Below are positions 1 to 5,555 of a DNA stretch of 10,277 nucleotides, one piece after another. The stretch lies in NCBI GenBank assembly GCA_964441935.1, contig CAYTXI010000091.1, positions 1 through 10,277 on the forward strand. Reading direction: 5' to 3'. The translations under genes were made by a program, and so were the position numbers. This DNA comes from JBBDMC01 sp964441935 (GTDB taxonomy: Bacteria > Pseudomonadota > Alphaproteobacteria > Rhizobiales > Kaistiaceae). The notes beneath the pieces were generated by a model, which was given only the letters and a program-made list of their open reading frames with translations, searched no databases and was not told where the DNA came from. Numbering within the stretch: the stretch's first letter is position 1; each line of letters opens with the position of its first letter.

Positions 1-147
1 CGTTCCGGCAAGATCATGCGCCGCATCCTGCGCAAGATCGCCGAGGACGATTTCTCCAATCTCGGCGACACCTCGACGCTCGCCGATCCCGCCGTCGTCG
101 ACGACCTCATCGGCAATCGCCAGAACCGGCCGGCCGCCGCGTCCTGA
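1..147 (+). CDS. acsA: Acetyl-coenzyme A synthetase, C-terminal end (5' part outside window)
   Basis: Frame 1 is open from the left edge to a TGA at 145-147 and gives 48 residues. They begin with RSGKIMRRILRKIAEDD, which matches the C-terminal signature of AMP-forming acetyl-CoA synthetase. This enzyme activates acetate with ATP and CoA in the cytosol. The lysine at visible residue 4 corresponds to the catalytic lysine (Lys609 in Salmonella Acs) that is acetylated by Pat/Pka-type enzymes and deacetylated by CobB-type enzymes in other bacteria, so the regulatory site is intact. The remainder (NLGDTSTLADPAVVDDL) is the usual Acs tail. Only the last part of about 650 residues is visible. A propionyl-CoA synthetase relative is possible, but the RSGKIMRR context favours Acs. 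A hairpin terminator follows 26 bp after the stop. Confidence 0.9.
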   Translation, partial: RSGKIMRRILRKIAEDDFSNLGDTSTLADPAVVDDLIGNRQNRPAAAS

Positions 148-173
148 CAGCGCCGGCCCCGATCTCACACGGA

Positions 174-197
174 AAGGCCCGGCACACGCCGGGCCTT
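174..197. terminator. Hairpin terminator, probably bidirectional, between convergent acsA and DUF378 gene
   Basis: A perfect 10-bp stem (AAGGCCCGGC / GCCGGGCCTT) encloses a four-base ACAC loop. On the plus strand it is followed by a T-containing stretch (CCGTCGTTTCTTC). On the minus strand the descending arm ends in CCTTT. It lies between the acsA stop at 147 and the stop of the leftward gene at 223, so it can serve both. The T tract is short, so Rho-independent strength is inferred from the stem. Confidence 0.8.
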
Positions 198-222
198 CCG
201 TCGTTTCTTCGTGATGCCGCGA

Positions 223-432
223 TCAGGCCATGTCGGACTGCATCGACTTCGACAGCGGCAAGATCTGGTAGATGCCGGATAGGCCGACCAGAATGTAGAT
301 GATCTTCAACAGCCCAGGCGAGAAGCTGAAGATGGCCGCGACAACGTTCCAGTTTTCGTTCAGGCCGATCAGGCCCCAGTTGATGCCACCGATGATAATC
401 AGGATCAGCGTGATGACATTAAGCCATTTCAT
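223..432 (-). CDS. DUF378 family small membrane protein
   Basis: This 69-residue protein begins MKWLNVITLILIIIGGINWG and belongs to the DUF378 (COG2155) family by its NWGLIGL motif at about residues 18-24 and its size (family members are usually 60-80 residues). Two hydrophobic segments, about residues 4-25 and 39-60, indicate an inner-membrane hairpin protein. The family has no established function. The ATG at 430-432 is preceded by a good Shine-Dalgarno (GGAGGA on the minus strand, 439-444) at six bases, which fixes the start. Its codon use is more AT-tolerant than its neighbours, as expected for a small hydrophobic protein. The 165 bp upstream, to the nuclease stop, must carry its promoter unless the two genes are co-transcribed. 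A shared terminator lies downstream. Confidence 0.85.
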   Translation of the reverse strand: MKWLNVITLILIIIGGINWGLIGLNENWNVVAAIFSFSPGLLKIIYILVGLSGIYQILPLSKSMQSDMA

Positions 433-490
433 CTCGGGTCCTCCGATGGTTCGTCTCCTCCCGTAGGCGCTTTGGGCCCTGCGGCCGCTA

Positions 491-509
491 CGCGAATCAG
501 AAACGAATC
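491..509. promoter_or_regulatory. Paired GANTC sites upstream of the DUF378 gene
   Basis: CGCGAATCAG (491-500) is followed at 504-510 by CGAATCA, so two GAATC sites lie 11 bp apart, about 60-75 bp upstream of the DUF378 start. The ten-base word CGCGAATCAG recurs at 1074-1083 just upstream of the nuclease gene. CcrM methylation or a shared regulator is possible; this is inference from position and repetition. Confidence 0.3.
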
Positions 510-597
510 ACGCCCGCGCCATGGTGGGCCGCCCGATGCCGCGCTTCAACATTCTGTGACCGATATTTGGGCGGTGTTGCCAATTTCTGTCCAACCG

Positions 598-1056
598 TCA
601 GCCGCCCAGTCTGGCAAGCTCGCACCAATCGCCGCGTTCGCCCCCGTCGTAGGCCCGTGCGAGGCCGGCGGCAAGCATAGCGCTCTTCAGGTCGGTGCCG
701 TTGCCGTTGCTGACGTCTGCGTCCACCCGCCTGCCGAACTTGTCCGGCGTGATGTTGGCGAGCTTGAGCTGGCCGGCCGCGAGGTCCGCGAGCCGCTTTT
801 TCGCCTTCTCGGCCAACGCCTTCTCGCGGTTGCACTTTCCGCGGAGTTCCGGCGCATCAATCCCGCGGATGCGCACCTGAACCGTGAGATCGAGACCCAG
901 CCACACCCGCGCCCTGACCTCGATACTGTCGCCGTCTATTACCCGCAGCGTCTCCGCCACCACCGGACCAGCCAGTCGCTCCGCCGCCGCACCGGCCTCT
1001 GCCGGAACCGCGACCGCCAGGGCGACCGCCACGCGGCCCAAGCATCGGCGGATCAT
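598..1056 (-). CDS. Secreted staphylococcal-nuclease-type (SNase/TNase) endonuclease
   Basis: This 152-residue protein has an N-terminal signal peptide (MIRRCLGRVAVALAVAVPAEAGA, which cleaves at about 20-25 and is given here as MIRRCLGRVA...), so export to the periplasm or outside is expected. The SNase fold follows. VIDGD at 39-43 supplies Asp41 and Asp43, matching Asp19/Asp21 of the S. aureus nuclease. VRIRGIDAPE at 61-70 supplies Arg62, Asp67 and Glu70, matching Arg35, Asp40 and Glu43. DKFGRR at 105-110 supplies Arg109, matching Arg87. All catalytic and calcium-binding positions are therefore present, and a Ca2+-dependent phosphodiesterase acting on DNA or RNA is likely. Cys75 and Cys145 could form a disulfide. 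The start at 1054-1056 is chosen over the upstream one at 1158 because GAGGA (1063-1067) sits six bases before it and because the signal peptide then begins the protein. The gene is divergent from rsmB. Confidence 0.85.
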   Translation of the reverse strand: MIRRCLGRVAVALAVAVPAEAGAAAERLAGPVVAETLRVIDGDSIEVRARVWLGLDLTVQVRIRGIDAPELRGKCNREKALAEKAKKRLADLAAGQLKLANITPDKFGRRVDADVSNGNGTDLKSAMLAAGLARAYDGGERGDWCELARLGG

Positions 1057-1069
1057 CAACGGTCCTCGC

Positions 1070-1081
1070 GATTCGCGAATC
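1070..1081. repeat. 12-bp perfect palindrome in the SNase gene leader
   Basis: GATTCGCGAATC reads identically on both strands and lies two bases upstream of the nuclease Shine-Dalgarno. It contains two GANTC sites, the target of the alphaproteobacterial methyltransferase CcrM. Possible roles are an operator, a methylation-sensitive site or an mRNA hairpin; nothing in the sequence decides between them. Confidence 0.55.
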
Positions 1082-1093
1082 AGGAATTTATTC

Positions 1094-1121
1094 ATACTAC
1101 TGTATCGGTCCGGACCTTGAA
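1094..1121 (-). promoter_or_regulatory. Possible sigma-70-like promoter for the SNase gene
   Basis: Reading leftward, TTCAAG (1116-1121) and TAGTAT (1094-1099) are separated by 16 bp, and each matches the -35/-10 consensus only partly. The region is AT-richer than its surroundings and lies about 40 bp upstream of the nuclease start. The spacer contains the perfect palindrome GGTCCGGACC (1107-1116), a place where a repressor could act. The call is tentative because alphaproteobacterial promoters vary widely. Confidence 0.3.
1107..1116. repeat. 10-bp perfect palindrome in the divergent intergenic region
   Basis: GGTCCGGACC is self-complementary with no spacer. It lies between the SNase gene and rsmB, inside the spacer of the tentative leftward promoter. 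It is an operator candidate by position only. Confidence 0.45.
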
Positions 1122-1157
1122 ACCATCTGCCCTTGAAAAGAGCATACAGAACCAACA

Positions 1158-1170
1158 CTCGTTATACGAG
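1158..1170. repeat. Interrupted palindrome CTCGT-TAT-ACGAG
   Basis: Five-base arms around a three-base AT centre, in the AT-richer middle of the SNase–rsmB intergenic region. This is the third palindrome within about 100 bp. The geometry would suit a dimeric regulator, but no regulator gene is visible in the window. Confidence 0.4.
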
Positions 1171-1290
1171 CATTCACGTGCGCCGATTTCATCGTTCTCC
1201 ACCGGTCCCGCCTTGCGGCGCCCCGTGGGTCTCCCCATCATCGTTGGGTCGCGGCCGCCCGCTCACGCGTGCCGAGGCGCCGAGGACCCA

Positions 1291-2619
1291 ATGGACAACT
1301 TGCGCACCGCACGCCCCGGCTTCGCCGCCCGCGACGCCGCCGTGCGGCTCCTGACCGCGGTCCTGGGTACCCGCAAGTCCCTCGATGCCCTCCTCGCCGA
1401 CGATCGCGGCGAGCCGGCCTACCGCGGCCTTTCCCAGCGCGATCGCGGACTTGCCCGTGCCATCGTCGGCACCGCGCTCCGCCGCTACGGCGAGATCGAC
1501 GCGCTCCTCGGCCGCCTGATCGAGCGCCGCCCCTCCCGCGCCGGCAATCTCGCGCGCATCCTCGAGGCCGCCGCCGCCCAGATTCTGTTCATGGGAATCG
1601 CCGACCACGCCGCCGTTTCCATCGCCATCGACCAAGTTGCCGCCGATCCCGCCGCGCGCCGCTACAAGAGCCTCGCCAACGCGGTCCTGCGTCGTCTCGC
1701 CCGCGAGCGCGCAGCGCTTCTCGCCGACCTCGACGCCGACGTCCTCGACACGCCAGGGTGGCTGTGGCGGCGCTGGCTGAAGACCTATGGCGAGTCCGAC
1801 GCCCGCCGCATCGCCACCACCCATCGTCTGGAGCCCTGTCTTGACTTGTCCGTCAAGGCCGACCCCGAGCGTTGGGCCGAGCGCCTGGACGGCGTCGTTC
1901 TTCCGACTGACACCGTCAGGACGACCGCCTCAGGGCCAGTCGAATCGCTGCCGGGCTTCGCCGAGGGCGCGTGGTGGGTTCAGGATGCGGCCGCCGCCCT
2001 CCCCGCCCGCCTCCTCGGCACCGACCTCGCCGACAAACGCGTTGCCGACCTCTGTGCCGCACCCGGCGGCAAGACCGCCGCCCTCTGCCGCGCCGGCGCC
2101 CGCGTCACCGCCGTCGACGTGTCGGCGGTCCGTTTGCAGCGCCTCTCCGCCAACCTCGCCCGCCTCGGCTATGCCGCCGAGACCGTCTGCGCCGACGTCC
2201 TCGACTGGTCGCCTCCCGACGCATTCGACGCGATCTTGCTCGACGCACCTTGCACCGCGACCGGCACCATCCGCCGCCATCCCGACATCCCGTGGCTGAG
2301 ACGCCCCGCCGACGTGACCGCCCTTGCCGCCCTCCAGGCTCGCATGATCGACCGCGCGGTCGCGTTTCTGAGGCCCGGCGGCCTCCTGGTATTCGCCACC
2401 TGTTCGCTCGAGCCGGAGGAGGGCGAGGACCATCTCGTCAGCGCCCTCGACCGTCTGCCGGTCCAAAATGTCCCGGTATCCTCCGGCGAGATCGGCGGCC
2501 TTGACCAGGCTGTCACCGCGGCCGGCGCCGTCCGCACCCTCCCCTTCCATCTTGTCGGCGCGACGCCGCGACTGTCTGGCATCGACGGCTTCTTCATCAT
2601 GCGGCTTCTTAAGGAGTGA
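1291..2619 (+). CDS. rsmB: 16S rRNA (cytosine-C5)-methyltransferase RsmB
   Basis: This 442-residue protein (E. coli RsmB has 429) methylates one cytosine (C967 in E. coli numbering) of 16S rRNA with S-adenosylmethionine. Residues ~5-140 form the NusB-like RNA-binding helical domain (ARDAAVRLLTAVL, then LANAVLRRLARE). A linker and a Rossmann-fold methyltransferase domain follow. The SAM-binding motif CAAPGGKT starts at Cys255. Motif IV, DAPCTATG, carries Cys321, and motif VI, ATCSLEPEE, carries Cys371, which corresponds to the catalytic nucleophile. Both cysteines of the RNA m5C family are present. The ATG at 1291 is preceded by GAGGA (1282-1286). The reading frame stays open far upstream to 472, but that part is antisense to the nuclease gene and has no family similarity, so it is not included. 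The heparinase-like gene follows after 95 bp on the same strand. Confidence 0.92.
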   Translation: MDNLRTARPGFAARDAAVRLLTAVLGTRKSLDALLADDRGEPAYRGLSQRDRGLARAIVGTALRRYGEIDALLGRLIERRPSRAGNLARILEAAAAQILFMGIADHAAVSIAIDQVAADPAARRYKSLANAVLRRLARERAALLADLDADVLDTPGWLWRRWLKTYGESDARRIATTHRLEPCLDLSVKADPERWAERLDGVVLPTDTVRTTASGPVESLPGFAEGAWWVQDAAAALPARLLGTDLADKRVADLCAAPGGKTAALCRAGARVTAVDVSAVRLQRLSANLARLGYAAETVCADVLDWSPPDAFDAILLDAPCTATGTIRRHPDIPWLRRPADVTALAALQARMIDRAVAFLRPGGLLVFATCSLEPEEGEDHLVSALDRLPVQNVPVSSGEIGGLDQAVTAAGAVRTLPFHLVGATPRLSGIDGFFIMRLLKE

Positions 2620-2661
2620 TTCTTGCCCACCAACGTTGATGACGCGATAGTCCGCCGGCGT

Positions 2662-2690
2662 CGATTCGGGCCTCGGCCGGCAACGAATCG
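2662..2690. repeat. Inverted repeat between rsmB and the heparinase-like gene
   Basis: CGATTCG (2662-2668) and its complement CGAATCG (2684-2690) flank 15 bases. Each arm contains one GANTC site. No T tract follows, so a Rho-independent terminator is unlikely. It may be a regulatory site or chance. Confidence 0.3.
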
Positions 2691-2714
2691 TCAGCCGATA
2701 GGGAGTTGAGGGTA

Positions 2715-4469
2715 ATGGCGATCGGATCGGCGTCCGGTCAGGGGCGGCAAACGCGCTTGGCACTCGGCGCCGTCCGTCGCGCCGCCGCGCACCGCCTGCA
2801 CACGAGCTTCCTCTACCGCTGGCGTTACGTCGGCCGCATGCCAGATCGGCTGGTGATCGCACCGATCGACCTGAGGACCACCGACCCGACCGTTGCCCTC
2901 GACATCTACGCTGGGCGCTGGGTGTTCAACGGTGACGGCATCGACATCGACGGCTTTTCGGTGTTCGACGCCGAGGCGCCCAACCGGGAATGGTTGCGCC
3001 AGCTTCATGCCTTCGGCTGGCTCAGGCACCTGCGCGCCACTGACGTGGCGCTGGCGCGGTCCCACGCCCGCAACCTGATCGACGAGTGGATGCGTTACAG
3101 CCGCCGCCACGACGCCATCGCCTGGGAGCCGGAGGTCGTCGCCCGCCGCATCATTGCCTGGCTGTCACAGGCCCCGCTCATCCTCGAGGGCTGCGACTTC
3201 GCCTACTACAAGCGCTTCCTGCGCTCCATTACGCGCCAGGTCCGTTACCTGCGCCGCATCGCCTACGACGGCGCCCCCGGCCTGCCGCGCCTACGGGTCA
3301 TGATCGCCATTGCCGCCGCCGCCCTCGCCATGTCCAACCAGCCGCGTTTTCTCAAACAGGCCGCACGCCGCCTTGACCTCGAGTTGGTCGGTCAGATCCT
3401 GCCCGACGGCGGCCACGTTAGCCGCAATCCCGCCGCCATCCTCGAGGTGCTAGTCGATCTGCTGCCCCTGCGGCAGGCGTTCGCCTCGCGGGGCGGCCAA
3501 CCGTCGCGCATGCTGCTTTCCGCCATCGACCGCATGATGCCGATGCTGCGCTTCTTCCGTCACGGCGACGGCAGCCTGGCTCACTTCAACGGCCTCGGCG
3601 ACACCCCCAGCGACCAGCTCGCCACCGTGCTCGCCTACGATGACGTTCGCGGCGCCCTGCCGACGAACGCGCCCCACAGCGGCTACCAGCGGATCGACGC
3701 CGGCGGCACCGTGCTTCTCGTCGATGCCGGCCGCCCGCCACCGATCGAGTTCAGCGTCAACGCCCACGCCGGCTGCCTGTCGTTCGAGATGAGCATCGGC
3801 CGTCAGCGGTTGATCATCAATTGCGGCGTTCCAATGCCCACCAACACCTCGCTCCGCCGTCTGTCGCGGACCACCGCGGCGCACTCGACCGTCACCCTCA
3901 ACGACACTTCGTCGTGCCGCTTCCTTACCGGCCGCAGGATCGGCGACTGGCTGGGCGAAGCGGTCGTCGCCGGTCCCACCCGCGTCGTCGTCGAGCGCGG
4001 CGCCGTCGGCGACGCGACCACGCTCACGCTCGGCCATAACGGCTATGTCGACCGTTACCGTATCGTCCACGAGCGCCACCTCGTGCTCTCCAACGCCGGC
4101 GACCATCTGGAAGGCATCGACACCTTCCTGTTGCCAAACGGCAAGCCCGTCGGCCGCAGCGGCAAGGACGCCTATGCCATCCGCTTCCACCTCGATCCCG
4201 GCGTCCACGCGGTTCTCATCGACGACGGCCGCGCTGTCCATTTGGAGCTCCCCGACGGCGAGAGCTGGGCGTTCGAGACCGACGCCCTCGACCTCGCTAT
4301 CGAGGAGAGCATCCTGATGTCGGATACCCGCGGCAACCGGCGCACCGACCAGGTTGTCATCTATGGCCGCGTCCAGCAGACCCCGAGCGTCTCCTGGCAC
4401 CTGCACCGCACGGCCCTCGCCCCTCGCCGCCGCGCCGCCGTTACCGACGAGGTTGACGTCGAGGGGTGA
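2715..4469 (+). CDS. Heparinase II/III family protein
   Basis: This 584-residue protein resembles the heparinase II/III-like family of polysaccharide lyases. The N-terminal half is an alpha-helical toroid-type region with family-like segments: NREWLRQLHAFGWLRHLRA at about 90-110, then WEPEVVARRIIAWL, and LPDGGHVSRNPAAILE starting at Leu229. The C-terminal half (about 315-560) is the beta-rich heparinase II/III domain: NAHAGCLSFEMSIG with His351, RTTAAHSTVTLND with His390, and RFHLDPGV with His492. Known family members cleave uronic-acid-containing glycans by beta-elimination; the substrate here is unknown. No signal peptide or membrane segment is visible, which is odd for a lyase that meets extracellular glycans. 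ATG 2715 is preferred to TTG 2706 because GGGAG (2701-2705) lies nine bases before the ATG. The position between rsmB and purH is one I recall as conserved in Alphaproteobacteria. Confidence 0.85.
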   Translation: MAIGSASGQGRQTRLALGAVRRAAAHRLHTSFLYRWRYVGRMPDRLVIAPIDLRTTDPTVALDIYAGRWVFNGDGIDIDGFSVFDAEAPNREWLRQLHAFGWLRHLRATDVALARSHARNLIDEWMRYSRRHDAIAWEPEVVARRIIAWLSQAPLILEGCDFAYYKRFLRSITRQVRYLRRIAYDGAPGLPRLRVMIAIAAAALAMSNQPRFLKQAARRLDLELVGQILPDGGHVSRNPAAILEVLVDLLPLRQAFASRGGQPSRMLLSAIDRMMPMLRFFRHGDGSLAHFNGLGDTPSDQLATVLAYDDVRGALPTNAPHSGYQRIDAGGTVLLVDAGRPPPIEFSVNAHAGCLSFEMSIGRQRLIINCGVPMPTNTSLRRLSRTTAAHSTVTLNDTSSCRFLTGRRIGDWLGEAVVAGPTRVVVERGAVGDATTLTLGHNGYVDRYRIVHERHLVLSNAGDHLEGIDTFLLPNGKPVGRSGKDAYAIRFHLDPGVHAVLIDDGRAVHLELPDGESWAFETDALDLAIEESILMSDTRGNRRTDQVVIYGRVQQTPSVSWHLHRTALAPRRRAAVTDEVDVEG

Positions 4470-4572
4470 AGCGCACTGGAATCGTGGCCGGAGATTTGGC
4501 ACACCGGCTGCGGCCCTCGACCACGGCCCCGACCGTCGGTGCGATAGGACGATCTGATCTGGCGTTGCATTG

Positions 4573-5298
4573 ATGGCACGAGATACGAGCCAGGAAACCC
4601 GGACGTCACCGCAGGTCTATGCGCGGACTGCGGGGGCGTTGTATCTCGTCATCATCATTCTCGGCATCGGGGCCGAGGTCTTCGTCCGCTCCAGCCTTGT
4701 GGTTCCCGGCGACGCGGCCGCGACGGTCGGTAACATCAAGGCATCGGAGTCGCTGTTCCGCCTCGGATTCCTCGGCGATTCAATCGTCTTTCTCTGCGAC
4801 GTCGCCGTCGCCGTTCTGCTCTATGTCCTACTCAAGCCGGTCAGCAAGATCCTCGCCCTGATTGCGGCTGCCTTCCGGCTGACGCAGACCGCCGTCATCG
4901 CCGCCAACCTTCTCAATCACTACGCCGCTCTTCTGCTTCTGAACGACGTATACGCGAACGCATTCGAGCCGCGTCAGCTCGATGCGCTGGTTCTGCTGGT
5001 TCTGGACGTGCACAGCCACGGATACGACCTTGGTCTCTTGTTCTTCGGTGTGAGCTGCCTGGTCCTCGGCTACCTTATCGCCATGTCCGGTTACTTCCCG
5101 CGAGCCTTGGGTTACCTGGTGATGCTCGCGGGCGTCGCCTATCTGATCGGGAGCTACACGCTTTTCCTCTTCCCCGAGAACGCCGGGCTCGTTGCGCCGA
5201 TCTACGTCATCCCGCTCGTTTCCGAAGTTGCCCTCGCCCTGTGGCTTTTGGTCAAAGGTGTCGACGTCGGAGAGTGGGACAAGAGAACCCAATCGTGA
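4573..5298 (+). CDS. DUF4386 family multi-spanning membrane protein
   Basis: This 241-residue protein has about six hydrophobic segments (approximately 20-40, 65-88, 91-122, 152-172, 177-200 and 207-228). It matches what I know of the DUF4386 family: an early YARTAGALYL motif, a central AFRLTQTAVIAANLLN stretch, HSHGYDLGLLFFG at about 147-159, and a tail near LWLLVKGVDVGEWDKR. The length is normal and the gene looks intact. It is predicted to lie in the inner membrane; the family has no proven activity. ATG 4573 is used (a TTG directly precedes it); no clear Shine-Dalgarno is seen, which lowers start certainty. Codon use is less strictly NNC than in rsmB or purH, with more CTT, GTT and TTG, which fits a later arrival. 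Its stop overlaps a GTG that appears to be the old start of a lost dehydrogenase gene. Confidence 0.82.
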   Translation: MARDTSQETRTSPQVYARTAGALYLVIIILGIGAEVFVRSSLVVPGDAAATVGNIKASESLFRLGFLGDSIVFLCDVAVAVLLYVLLKPVSKILALIAAAFRLTQTAVIAANLLNHYAALLLLNDVYANAFEPRQLDALVLLVLDVHSHGYDLGLLFFGVSCLVLGYLIAMSGYFPRALGYLVMLAGVAYLIGSYTLFLFPENAGLVAPIYVIPLVSEVALALWLLVKGVDVGEWDKRTQS

Positions 5299-5452
5299 AA
5301 GCCGGCGTCACCTGGTGGAGCTCGCGGAGGAAGGCGCGCTCAAGCCGGTCATCGACGGCACGTATCCCTTTGAGCGCATCGCCGAGGCGCACGCGCGCGT
5401 CGATACCGAGCACAAGCGCGGCGCGGTGGTCGTGACCCTGGACGGCGGCTGA
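5295..5452 (+). pseudogene. Remnant of a zinc-type alcohol dehydrogenase/quinone oxidoreductase (MDR family)
   Basis: From about 5309 to the TGA at 5450-5452 one frame encodes HLVELAEEGALKPVIDG, then YPFERIAEAHARVDTEHKRG and AVVVTLDGG. This is the typical C-terminus of medium-chain dehydrogenase/reductase proteins annotated as NAD(P)-dependent alcohol dehydrogenases (family pattern: LKPVID..YP...I.EAH..V.T..K.G.VV). The remaining roughly 280 residues, including the GroES-like and Rossmann domains, are absent. At 5295 a GTG, overlapping the DUF4386 stop as GTGA, begins GTGAAAGCC (Met-Lys-Ala), which is how such proteins often start, but this frame differs by one from the C-terminal frame. I infer an internal deletion with its junction near 5303-5312. 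The C-terminal homology is seen directly; the start and the deletion are inference. A functional 50-residue peptide is unlikely. Confidence 0.7.
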
Positions 5453-5511
5453 GGTCAATCCGGACCCCGCGTCAACCGGTGGTGGTTCATCGCGCGGCGA
5501 ATTCGTGCTAA

Positions 5512-5529
5512 TCGGCGGCCCGCCGCCGA
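5512..5529 (+). other. GC-rich stem-loop in the purH leader
   Basis: TCGGCGG (5512-5518) pairs perfectly with CCGCCGA (5523-5529) across a CCCG loop. It ends 26 bases before the purH ATG. No T tract follows. It could affect mRNA structure upstream of purH, or be chance in GC-rich DNA. Confidence 0.3.
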
Positions 5530-5555
5530 CCCGTTTCGCACAATCCGCTTCTCCG

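Noticed and set aside
1057..1158. N-terminal extension of the SNase protein from an upstream start at 1158
   Set aside because: It would place 34 residues before a clear signal peptide and cover the palindromes and possible promoter; the ATG at 1054-1056 has its own Shine-Dalgarno.
472..1290. Long in-frame upstream extension of rsmB
   Set aside because: This stretch is antisense to the nuclease gene, has no RsmB similarity, and the ATG at 1291 with its GAGGA gives a protein of normal family length.
1930..2862. 310-residue open frame on the minus strand
   Set aside because: It is antisense to rsmB, low-complexity (Gly/Arg/Ala-rich), and is explained by high GC with NNC codons.
3450..4502. 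350-residue open frame on the minus strand
   Set aside because: It is antisense to the heparinase-like gene with no recognisable domain; a composition artefact.
5512..5529. Purine riboswitch or attenuator before purH
   Set aside because: Only one short GC hairpin is visible; there is no riboswitch core, second alternative hairpin or T tract.
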